This document shows positions 19,782 to 26,644 of a DNA stretch of 64,000 nucleotides, in pieces (position 1 is the stretch's first letter; the number at the start of each line of letters is the position of its first letter). The notes beneath the pieces are model-generated. The model searched no databases. It was given only the letters and a program-made list of their open reading frames with translations, and had not been told where the DNA came from. Source of the stretch: RBG-16-64-13 sp963718375 (GTDB lineage Bacteria > Actinomycetota > Thermoleophilia > RBG-16-64-13); NCBI GenBank assembly GCA_963718375.1, contig CAVQZD010000005.1, positions 186,001 to 250,000 on the forward strand. Reading direction: 5' to 3'. Both the position numbers and the translations under genes were made by a program.

Positions 19782-21069
19782 GAAGATATCGGCGCCGAAA
19801 GGGACATATGATGTCCTGCCCGCAGACCAGCCGTTGCGGCGCTGGGTGATCTCCTGCGCCGAGGATATCTTTCAGCGGTACGGCTATCGAAGAATAGACA
19901 CACCCATCTTCGAGGAGACGAGGCTGTTTGCCCGCGGGGTCGGCGGGTCTACCGATATAGTCCGCAAGGAGATGTACACATTCGAGGACATGGCGGGGCG
20001 GAGCATGACTCTTCGACCAGAGGGCACCGCTTCCGTGGCTCGCGCGTACGTGGAGCACGGCATGCATACGCTGCCGCAGCCCGTGAAGCTCTACTACCAC
20101 AGCCCGATGTTCAGGTACGAGAGTCCGCAGTCGGGTCGGTATAGGCAGCATCACCAACTGGGGATTGAAGCGATCGGTTCGGACTCGCCTGAACTCGATG
20201 CCGAAGTCATCGGCGTGCTGGCCGCTCTGTACGCTCGGGTTGGCCTCGTGGGGACTACCCTCCGCCTCAACTCGATGGGTTGCCGTGAGTGCCGTCCGAA
20301 GTACGCTACAGCGTTGCGCGAATTCCTGACCACAGGTTCCGCAGTTCTCTGCGGAGACTGCAGGGAGCGGGCCGTCAGCAATCCGCTCCGGGTATACGAC
20401 TGCAAGATCGCCTCGTGTCGGGAGAAGTTGGCGGAAGCGCCGTCCCTGACCGGATACCTGTGCGAAGCGTGCGAAGCCCATCATGAGCGCGTGCGCGCAT
20501 GCCTCTCGGTGCAGGGGCTCTCGTTCAGTGAAGATCACACCTTGGTTCGGGGTATGGACTACTACACACGCACTACCTTCGAGTTCACCGCCAGTCAGTT
20601 GGGCGCTCAATCGGGTGTCGGGGGTGGTGGGCGGTACGACGATCTTGTGCAGGAAATTGGTGGTCCGGCCGTACCGGGAGTGGGTTTCGGCACGGGCGTG
20701 GAACGGATCGTGCTGGCGCTGCAACGCAGCGAGGGAGCGCATGGCCCCCAGAGGAGGCCGGGAGCATTTCTAGTCGCTCTCTCCGATGATGCACGGGGGA
20801 GAGCCTTCGCCTTGGCCCACGAACTCCGCACCATGGGTGTCGACACCGACCTCGACTATGTGATGAGAAGCCCGAAAGGGCAGATGACTCAGGCAGGTCG
20901 TTCGGGTGCAAGATTCGCGCTCATCCTCGGCGGCCAAGAGGTTGCAGATGAAGCTGTGACCGCCCGCGATCTGGAGAGCGGCGAGGAGACGACGATACTG
21001 CTGAAAGATATGGCGGCGTTTGTCCGCGAAAACGATCTCACTCGGCGCCACGAGTGGCAGGACGACTAG
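19774..21069 (+). CDS. hisS: Histidyl-tRNA synthetase
   Basis: A 431-residue class II synthetase. Motif 1 region, motif 2 (MTLRPEGTASVARAY, FRYESPQSGRYRQHHQLGIE), the histidine signatures LVRGMDYYTRTTFEF and VGGGGRYDDL, and motif 3 (GVGFGTGVERIVLAL) are all present. The GTG start lies in the last codons of the hydrolase gene. aspS follows 9 bases downstream, the usual hisS-aspS pair. No T-box leader is possible in the short junction. Confidence 0.96.
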   Translation: MGEKISAPKGTYDVLPADQPLRRWVISCAEDIFQRYGYRRIDTPIFEETRLFARGVGGSTDIVRKEMYTFEDMAGRSMTLRPEGTASVARAYVEHGMHTLPQPVKLYYHSPMFRYESPQSGRYRQHHQLGIEAIGSDSPELDAEVIGVLAALYARVGLVGTTLRLNSMGCRECRPKYATALREFLTTGSAVLCGDCRERAVSNPLRVYDCKIASCREKLAEAPSLTGYLCEACEAHHERVRACLSVQGLSFSEDHTLVRGMDYYTRTTFEFTASQLGAQSGVGGGGRYDDLVQEIGGPAVPGVGFGTGVERIVLALQRSEGAHGPQRRPGAFLVALSDDARGRAFALAHELRTMGVDTDLDYVMRSPKGQMTQAGRSGARFALILGGQEVADEAVTARDLESGEETTILLKDMAAFVRENDLTRRHEWQDD

Positions 21070-21078
21070 GAGCAGACA

Positions 21079-22833
21079 GTGGCATACCGGAATCAGTGGT
21101 GCGGCGAAGTCACCAGCGCGTCAGTCGGCAGTCGCATCCAAGTGGCGGGCTGGGTCCATCGTCGTCGTGATCACGGGGGCCTTGTGTTTGTAGATCTCCG
21201 CGACCGCACCGGCCTTCTTCAACTGGTCGTATCGGCCGAGGGGCAGCCAGATATCCACAAGCGCGCGGAGGAAGTGCGGAGCGAGTATGTGCTCTCAGCG
21301 ACAGGGACGGTCGTCGCTCGGTCGCCTGAGCGCGTGAACCCCAACATGGCGACCGGTGACGTCGAATTGGTCGTGGAGGAGCTAGACATCCTGGCGTCAG
21401 CCGACACCCCTCCGTTCTTGCCGGACGATGAGATGGACGTCGATGAGACTCTGAGGCTCAAGTATCGGTATCTAGACCTTCGCAGACCTCACATGTACGG
21501 CAACCTCAAGTTGCGCAGCGCGGTCGCACAGGCGGCGCGTCGATACCTGGACGGACTGGGGTTCATCGAGGTGGAGACGCCCATCCTGACCAAGAGCACT
21601 CCGGAAGGTGCGCGCGACTTTCTTGTTCCTTCACGCCTGCGGGCAGGTGAGTTCTATGCCCTCCCGCAGTCGCCGCAACTCTTCAAGCAGCTGCTGATGG
21701 TCGCTGGGTTCGAACGCTACTACCAGATCGCTCGAGCGTTCAGGGACGAAGATCTGAGGGCCGACAGACAGCCGGAGCACACCCAGATCGACGTCGAGAT
21801 GAGCTTCGTGGGAGAAGAGGACATCCAGGGCACCATCGAAGGCATGTTCGCGGCGGTCTTCAAACAGGCGCTATCTGTCGATATCAAGACGCCGTTCACT
21901 CGTATCAGCTACGCAGAGGCGATGGCAAAGTATGGGAGCGATAAGCCCGACCTGAGATTCGGCATGGAGATCGTGGATGTGTCCGACGTGGCCGGAAGCA
22001 CGGGATTCAAGGTCTTCGCAGATGCGGTAGAGAACGGCGGAGTGGTGCGAGGCCTGCGCGCCGCAGGAGGGGCCTGCTTCTCGCGCAAGGACACAGATGA
22101 CTTAGCTGCCGAAGCGGCGGTCTTCGGAGCCCGGGGTGTGCTGCCCGTTTGGATCGAGGACCAGGGCGTCAGATCTCCTATGCAGAAGTTCCTGAGCGAG
22201 TCGGAGTTGACGGCGATCATTGAACGGCTAGAAGGACGGCCTGGGGACCTGTTGCTGCTCGTTGCGGGGAGCAAGAAAGTCGCCGAGCTGAGTCTCGGCG
22301 CCCTCCGGCTGTCGCTGGCTGAGCGGCTGGGTATCGAGCGACAGGGATGGGCCTTCGCGTGGATCGTGGACTTTCCAATGTTCGAATTGGACGAGAAGGA
22401 GAACAGGCTGAAGGCCCAGCATCACCCCTTCACGAGGCCGCGCATGGAATCACTGACCGACCTGCAGACACGGCCCCTGGAGCTAGGCACATACGCCTAC
22501 GACTTGGTGCTGAACGGAGTCGAACTGGGGAGCGGGTCTCTGCGGATCTCCGATCCACAGACGCAGGAGGCGGTGTTTGCCGCCCTTGGCCTGACCGAGG
22601 ATGAAATCAGGGCGAAGTTCGGTTTCTTGGTTGAGGCGATGGACTTCGGCATGCCGCCCCACGGTGGCATCGGGCTCGGTCTGGACCGCACAGTCATGCT
22701 GATGGCCGGCGAGTCCTCTATCCGCGATGTCATAGCGTTCCCGAAGACCCAAAGCGGGTCTTGTCCCCTTACTGATGCCCCATCTTTGGTGAGTCCTCTG
22801 CAACTGCGAGAACTGCGCATTCGCACTCTGTAG
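21079..22833 (+). CDS. aspS: Aspartyl-tRNA synthetase
   Basis: A 584-residue class IIb synthetase with an N-terminal OB anticodon-binding domain (VAGWVHRRRDHGGLVFVDLRD), motif 2 (FRDEDLRADRQPEHTQID), the bacterial GAD insertion, and motif 3 (GIGLGLDRTVMLMAGE). The C-terminus reads IRDVIAFPKTQSGSCPLTDAPS; in this family the alternatives PKTQ and PKNQ/PKTA help separate discriminating and non-discriminating enzymes, but no gat genes are here to decide. The GTG start has AGGAGC upstream. Confidence 0.95.
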   Translation: MAYRNQWCGEVTSASVGSRIQVAGWVHRRRDHGGLVFVDLRDRTGLLQLVVSAEGQPDIHKRAEEVRSEYVLSATGTVVARSPERVNPNMATGDVELVVEELDILASADTPPFLPDDEMDVDETLRLKYRYLDLRRPHMYGNLKLRSAVAQAARRYLDGLGFIEVETPILTKSTPEGARDFLVPSRLRAGEFYALPQSPQLFKQLLMVAGFERYYQIARAFRDEDLRADRQPEHTQIDVEMSFVGEEDIQGTIEGMFAAVFKQALSVDIKTPFTRISYAEAMAKYGSDKPDLRFGMEIVDVSDVAGSTGFKVFADAVENGGVVRGLRAAGGACFSRKDTDDLAAEAAVFGARGVLPVWIEDQGVRSPMQKFLSESELTAIIERLEGRPGDLLLLVAGSKKVAELSLGALRLSLAERLGIERQGWAFAWIVDFPMFELDEKENRLKAQHHPFTRPRMESLTDLQTRPLELGTYAYDLVLNGVELGSGSLRISDPQTQEAVFAALGLTEDEIRAKFGFLVEAMDFGMPPHGGIGLGLDRTVMLMAGESSIRDVIAFPKTQSGSCPLTDAPSLVSPLQLRELRIRTL

Positions 22834-22840
22834 GGCGCTA

Positions 22841-22869
22841 TTGGCGGGTCCAATGGGTTGTGCTACCCT
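22841..22869 (+). promoter_or_regulatory. Promoter of the structured RNA downstream of aspS
   Basis: TTGGCG (22841-22846), a 17-base spacer and TACCCT (22864-22869) with an extended TGC before the -10. The start would fall near 22876, exactly where the base-paired RNA begins. Confidence 0.55.
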
Positions 22870-22874
22870 CACGC

Positions 22875-23024
22875 TGCTCGACCTTGTGCGTGATCTGGCT
22901 CAAACTTGAGCCAACACTCATCGCTTGGGAGGCTTGTTCAGCTGGACGGCGAATACCTTCCGGAGACAGCCACCCACCTGCTTAGGCAGGTTCAAGCGCC
23001 TGTCAGACACGGCAAGGTGGAGCA
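22875..23024 (+). ncRNA. ssrS: Structured RNA, 6S (SsrS)-like candidate
   Basis: Bases 22875-22897 pair with 23004-23024 in a long, slightly interrupted closing stem (TGCTC/GAGCA, ACCTTG/CAAGGT, CGTG/CACG, TCTG/CAGA). Inside are GCTTG/CAAGC (22923-22927 with 22993-22997), a local hairpin GGCTCA/TGAGCC (22897-22912) on the 5' side that would compete with the innermost pairs of the closing stem, and ACCTGC/GCAGGT (22976-22991). A rod closed at both ends with a central open region is the 6S RNA architecture, and the Bacillus 6S-1 gene also lies next to aspS. The length of about 150 is a little short for 6S. A leader of the following lipoprotein gene is the main alternative. Confidence 0.45.
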
Positions 23025-23047
23025 CTATGAACGAAGGGGAACATGTG

Positions 23048-23575
23048 ATGCGACGAGTCTACGGCATGTCATTGGCAGCGCTGTGCATCGTCCTCGTATC
23101 CGGCCTAGGGGTCGGGTGCTTCTGGTCCAGCGACGAACCGACGACGGTTGCTTCGGAGACGACGGTCATCTCGTCTGAGAGTTCGAGCACCACCGAAGCG
23201 GGCACCACCGCAACCAGCGCGGCGGTCACCACGACCGTTCCCTCCAACTTGGTAGACGGTCTTCCTCGGGAATACGTCGAGTCGCTCGGCGAGCGGCCCA
23301 TGGTGATCCTGTTCTACGTTCCGGGTGGAGTTGACGATGAGAGGGTGCTGACGTCTGTGCGGGAACTGCAAAGCACGTACAGCAACTATACGTTTCTCAT
23401 CTATCAGTATGATCTGCCGGCGCAATATGGTGTGCTACCCACCGAACTGGGTGGCGTACAGTACCCGCCTCAGGTCATCCTTGTAGATAGGCAAGGTGCT
23501 ATTCAGAGGGTATGGACTGGGTATGTCGACAAAGCTACCCTGAACCAGACACTGCAGGATCTTGGGCGGTATTGA
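23048..23575 (+). CDS. Lipoprotein with thioredoxin-like domain
   Basis: A 175-residue predicted lipoprotein. A basic start and hydrophobic stretch end in a lipobox-like GVGC with Cys24; then comes a Ser/Thr-rich linker (about residues 30-65) and a domain that looks thioredoxin-like (RPMVILFYVPGGVDDERVL, PPQVILVDRQGAIQRVWTGY). The usual CxxC is absent (YVPGGVDD in its place), so a redox role is doubtful. The ATG at 23048 is favoured by GAAGGGGA at 23033-23040; an ATG at 23027 is also in frame. Its stop overlaps the likely mnmA start. Confidence 0.65.
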   Translation: MRRVYGMSLAALCIVLVSGLGVGCFWSSDEPTTVASETTVISSESSSTTEAGTTATSAAVTTTVPSNLVDGLPREYVESLGERPMVILFYVPGGVDDERVLTSVRELQSTYSNYTFLIYQYDLPAQYGVLPTELGGVQYPPQVILVDRQGAIQRVWTGYVDKATLNQTLQDLGRY

Positions 23576-24639
23576 GGGAGCAAGCTGAAGGGGGGCACCG
23601 GGCTCCGTCCACAGTAGTGGTCGGCTTGAGCGGCGGTGTCGACAGTTCGGTCGCTGCATGGCTCCTGAAGAAGCAAGGTTTCAACGTCATTGCCGTGACT
23701 TTGGCTCTCGCGGAACCAGGTGACCAGGAGACCTCGCGTTCTTGCTGCTCACCCGGCCTGATGGCTAGGGCGAAGGCGATCGCCGACCATCTCGGTATCC
23801 CACACTACGCGGTTGACAGACGAGACGCTTTTAGCAGGCTCGTGGTGGACTACTTTGTCTCAGAGTACGAAAGCGGCAGGACCCCGAATCCGTGCGCGAA
23901 GTGCAATGCTAGGCTTCGCTTCGCAGCTCTGCTCGAGGCTGCCGGGAGCCTGGGCGCGGGTCTCGTGGCCACCGGTCACTATGCCAGACTGCGAGGCGAA
24001 GCTCAGCGACTGTCTCGCGCCCGCGACGCCCTGAAGGATCAGTCGTATGTTCTCGCTGAGGTCGATCCACAACTTCTTGAGCGTTGCGTGTTTCCACTTG
24101 GCGAGCTCAGGAAGAGCGAGGTGCTTGATATTGCCGCCGAGGCGGGCCTTGCGTCCCTGATATCTGAGGAAAGCCAGGATATCTGCTTCATCCCGGGCAG
24201 CAGATATAGAGCGTTTCTCGCCGATAGGCTCGGGGAGAGGCCGGGGGATGTCGTTGATGAGCAGGGCAAGGTGATTGGGCGCCACACCGGCACCTACAAC
24301 TACACCATAGGACAGCGGAGAGGACTAAGCGCCGGCGGCGGTCCACCACTGTACGTGGCCCGGGTGGACGCTGAGCGCCAGCAGATCGTCGCAGGCCGGG
24401 AGGGTGAAGACGCTACGAGTGCCATACGCTTCAAGATCTCGGCGGTGCACAAGAACCAAGCGCGAGGGGCCGTGCGAGTGCAGTTTCGCTCGCTGGGGAG
24501 ACCGGTCGGCGGGAGGTTGCATGATGGGAGCATGGTGGTCCTCGATGAGCCGGCCAGAGGTGTCGCCCCGGGACAGACGATAGTGATCTACGATGGAGAC
24601 GAGGTAATACTCGGGGGGGTGATCATCGGAACCTCGTAA
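23572..24639 (+). CDS. mnmA: tRNA-specific 2-thiouridylase MnmA
   Basis: MnmA thiolates uridine-34 of Lys, Glu and Gln tRNAs. The PP-loop GLSGGVDSSVAAWLL is near residue 20, the catalytic cysteines lie in NPCAKCN (about 110) and DICFIPG (about 205), and the C-terminal beta-barrel is complete. The TTG at 23572, overlapping the lipoprotein stop, gives 355 residues and a normal N-terminus; the frame is also open from an ATG at 23512, which would overlap the lipoprotein by 64 bases. Together with queH, queA and tgt this makes wobble-uridine and wobble-guanine modification a theme of the region. Confidence 0.93.
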   Translation: MREQAEGGHRAPSTVVVGLSGGVDSSVAAWLLKKQGFNVIAVTLALAEPGDQETSRSCCSPGLMARAKAIADHLGIPHYAVDRRDAFSRLVVDYFVSEYESGRTPNPCAKCNARLRFAALLEAAGSLGAGLVATGHYARLRGEAQRLSRARDALKDQSYVLAEVDPQLLERCVFPLGELRKSEVLDIAAEAGLASLISEESQDICFIPGSRYRAFLADRLGERPGDVVDEQGKVIGRHTGTYNYTIGQRRGLSAGGGPPLYVARVDAERQQIVAGREGEDATSAIRFKISAVHKNQARGAVRVQFRSLGRPVGGRLHDGSMVVLDEPARGVAPGQTIVIYDGDEVILGGVIIGTS

Positions 24640-24656
24640 TCACCCAGTCGAGGGCA

Positions 24657-24684
24657 TGAATCCGCCCCAAAGAGGGCAGATTCA
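24657..24684 (+). terminator. Hairpin after mnmA, next to the ytxG promoter
   Basis: An 11-bp stem with one mismatch (24657-24667 with 24674-24684) and loop CAAAGA. It is placed as a terminator for mnmA, but its right arm covers the -35 position of the following promoter, so an operator role is possible. No T-tract. Confidence 0.45.
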
Positions 24685-24691
24685 CCTATGG

Positions 24692-24697
24692 TATAGT
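24692..24697 (+). promoter_or_regulatory. -10 box for the ytxG-ytxH-rsbW-sig operon
   Basis: TATAGT lies 36 bases before the ytxG ATG, in front of a good Shine-Dalgarno. No recognisable -35; the preceding hairpin occupies that place. Confidence 0.4.
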
Positions 24698-24733
24698 CAT
24701 GCGTAGTTCGCCAAGGAACAAAAGGGAGGCGCG

Positions 24734-25114
24734 ATGGAGTGGGATGCCGACACCATCTGGAAGATCTCGTTGGGCATCTTCTTCGTGCTCTGCGGCGCTG
24801 GGGGCGCTTACGCGCTCTTCAGATTGGGGGACACGCTCAAACAAATGAGCAGCATACTGAGTAGCGTGGATTCCGAGATGTTGCCCCTGCTGACGCGGGT
24901 GGAGACCACCCTTGATGAGGTCAACGGTGAACTGAGCAAGATCGACAAGATCACTGGCTCGATCGCCGAGATCCTGAAGGTGGTAGAAAAGACGACGACA
25001 GCCCTGCACAATCTGTTCGCCGTGCCGCTTCGCAAGCTGGGTGAGCTAGCCGGAGGGGTTGGGGTGAGCGCGAAGTCTTTTGTCGCATCCAAGAACAAAG
25101 GGGAGACCTTATGA
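24734..25114 (+). CDS. DUF948 (YtxG-like) membrane protein
   Basis: A 126-residue protein with one membrane segment (about residues 11-31) followed by a long amphipathic helical region (LPLLTRVETTLDEVNGELSKIDKITGSI), the DUF948 pattern seen in Bacillus YtxG. Its function is unknown. The ATG has GGGAGGCG just upstream. Its stop overlaps the next gene by four bases. In Bacillus, ytxGH are general-stress genes under sigma-B, which agrees with the sigma-B-type gene two positions downstream here. Confidence 0.75.
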   Translation: MEWDADTIWKISLGIFFVLCGAGGAYALFRLGDTLKQMSSILSSVDSEMLPLLTRVETTLDEVNGELSKIDKITGSIAEILKVVEKTTTALHNLFAVPLRKLGELAGGVGVSAKSFVASKNKGETL

Positions 25115-25371
25115 GCGCGTTGAAGTCGCTGGGTATTCTTGCCTCCGGCGTGGTGCTGGGCGCCGCAATAGTGATCGCCTATCGCGTCGCTCAGGACAAG
25201 GATAAGCCTTTGCAGGAGGCTTTTGCCGAGGTACCGGCCGAACTGGAGCGCCTCTACACTGGGCTGAAGGCCAAAGGTGCCGAGGCCTACGACAGGGCGC
25301 GGCCTGCGCGTGAGGAAGCACAACCGCAAGTCGCCGACGGGGGCGAGGAGTCCGGCGCAGCCCAGCAATAG
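25111..25371 (+). CDS. YtxH-like small membrane protein
   Basis: An 86-residue protein with an N-terminal glycine/alanine-rich membrane segment (GILASGVVLGAAIVIAYRV) and a charged tail, like YtxH-domain proteins. The ATG overlaps the DUF948 gene (ATGA), implying coupled translation. Function is not known; conserved partnership with the DUF948 protein is the main clue. Confidence 0.65.
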   Translation: MSALKSLGILASGVVLGAAIVIAYRVAQDKDKPLQEAFAEVPAELERLYTGLKAKGAEAYDRARPAREEAQPQVADGGEESGAAQQ

Positions 25372-25384
25372 GAGGCTGCGGGAA

Positions 25385-25789
25385 TTGGCCAACGCTCCAC
25401 AATCGGTTGTCCTGACTGTCCCTCGGGGGCCGTTCGCTCTTTCCGCCATGCGCTTGGTCGTGGGCTGGGTGGCGTCGTGTAACGACCTGCCGCTCGATAG
25501 GATCGATGATGTCAACCTCGCTCTGGAGACGCTCATATCGGGCGAGGTGGAACAAGGCGCAGCCCTGGAACTCAGGCTGTCCGCGTGGGATGGAGTCCTG
25601 GAGGTCTCACTACAGGGTCTGTGCAGTTCAGGGCTCAGGGCAAATCTGCAGGAGAGTGAATCCTTCTCTCCGTCGTTCGAATGGCCGCTCGACATCCGTC
25701 TGTTTCTCGGCGCTCTGCTGGACGACTACAAGATGGTGGACCCTGACGCAGAGTCGTTCGGCGTATTGATGCAGAAGCGGATCCGATAG
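25385..25789 (+). CDS. Degenerate RsbW/SpoIIAB-like anti-sigma protein (putative)
   Basis: A 134-residue protein placed like an anti-sigma factor, immediately before a SigB/F-type sigma gene with no gap. Its layout (VLTVPRGPFALSAMRLVVGWVASCNDLPLDRIDDVNLALETLI) follows the GHKL kinase RsbW, including the helix before the N-box. The N-box itself reads LETLISGEVEQG, where active members have E-x-x-x-N-x-x-x-H, and no DxGxG ATP-lid motif is seen. It may bind the sigma factor without ATP. The TTG start is set by GGAGG at 25371-25375; the frame is open further upstream but overlaps ytxH. Family assignment is inference from pattern and context. Confidence 0.6.
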   Translation: MANAPQSVVLTVPRGPFALSAMRLVVGWVASCNDLPLDRIDDVNLALETLISGEVEQGAALELRLSAWDGVLEVSLQGLCSSGLRANLQESESFSPSFEWPLDIRLFLGALLDDYKMVDPDAESFGVLMQKRIR

Positions 25790-26644
25790 ATGGGTCCGGT
25801 CGATGGTCGTGAGAAGCAGTCAGGCGGGGATTCTGTGCGCGGCGGCACCAAGAGGCGCTTGGAGGGCGTGCCAGAGCACGAGCTCATGGCGCGACACCGG
25901 CTGGAGAATGATGCGGCTGCCCGCGAAGAACTGATCACGAGATACTTGCCGTTGGTGCGCAGCCTGGCGCGTCGCTTCATCTCGCGTGGGCAGCCGCTTG
26001 AGGACCTGATACAGGTGGGGTCGATCGGTCTGATCAAGGCCATCGACCGTTTTGATATGGATAGGGGCGTGGAGCTGTCCACGTATGCGACCCCCACCAT
26101 CCTTGGCGAGATCAAGCGCTATTTCAGGGACAAGGGCTGGGCTGTCAAGGTGCCCAGGGCTCTGCAGGACCTGAACGTCAGACTCAACAGGATCATCGAA
26201 CACATGACTGTCGACCTGCAGCGCTCCCCGACGATTGCTGAACTTGCGGCGGGAGCCCAAGTGACAGAAGAAGAGGTCGTGGAGGCTCTCGAGAGCGGTA
26301 GAGCCTACAGCTCTGTGTCCATCTTCTCCGGCGGTTCCGGTGAAGACGAAGAATCGCTTGAGTTGCTAGACTGCTTGGGCCAAGAGGAGAAGGCCTATGA
26401 GCTTGTAGAGCAAAGGCGTTTCTTGGCACCGGCTATGGAGCGTCTCGATCCGCGAGAGCGCCTCATTCTGCACCTACGCTTCTTTGAGGGTATGACACAG
26501 ACGCAGGTGGCGGCACGAATCGGCATTTCGCAGATGCACGTGTCCAGACTCATCCGCAAGTCGATAGACAACTTGCGGGACACGATGATGCAGCAACAGG
26601 CCACTTCGGGGGCACAGGGGAGAGAGGGTAGGAGTCCTAAGTGA
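25790..26644 (+). CDS. SigB/SigF-family RNA polymerase sigma factor
   Basis: A 284-residue group 3 sigma factor with regions 2, 3 and 4. Region 2 reads LIQVGSIGLIKAIDRFDMDRGVELSTYATPTILGEIKRYFRDKGWAVKVPR with hallmarks of the SigB/F/G clade, and region 4 ends in the helix-turn-helix TQTQVAARIGISQMHVSRLIRKSI. The ATG directly follows the stop of the RsbW-like gene, and its own stop overlaps alaS (GTGA). It lacks the features of WhiG/FliA, so it is not the expected partner of the RsiG at 38 kb. A general-stress role is inferred from family and from the ytxGH neighbours. Confidence 0.88.
   Translation: MGPVDGREKQSGGDSVRGGTKRRLEGVPEHELMARHRLENDAAAREELITRYLPLVRSLARRFISRGQPLEDLIQVGSIGLIKAIDRFDMDRGVELSTYATPTILGEIKRYFRDKGWAVKVPRALQDLNVRLNRIIEHMTVDLQRSPTIAELAAGAQVTEEEVVEALESGRAYSSVSIFSGGSGEDEESLELLDCLGQEEKAYELVEQRRFLAPAMERLDPRERLILHLRFFEGMTQTQVAARIGISQMHVSRLIRKSIDNLRDTMMQQQATSGAQGREGRSPK

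Noticed and set aside
19098..21078. T-box leaders for hisS, aspS or alaS
   Set aside because: The synthetase genes overlap or nearly touch the preceding genes, leaving no room for a leader.
25790..26644. Sigma factor as the WhiG partner of RsiG
   Set aside because: Region 2 and 4 features are those of the SigB/F/G clade, and it has its own RsbW-like neighbour. It does not look like WhiG/FliA.
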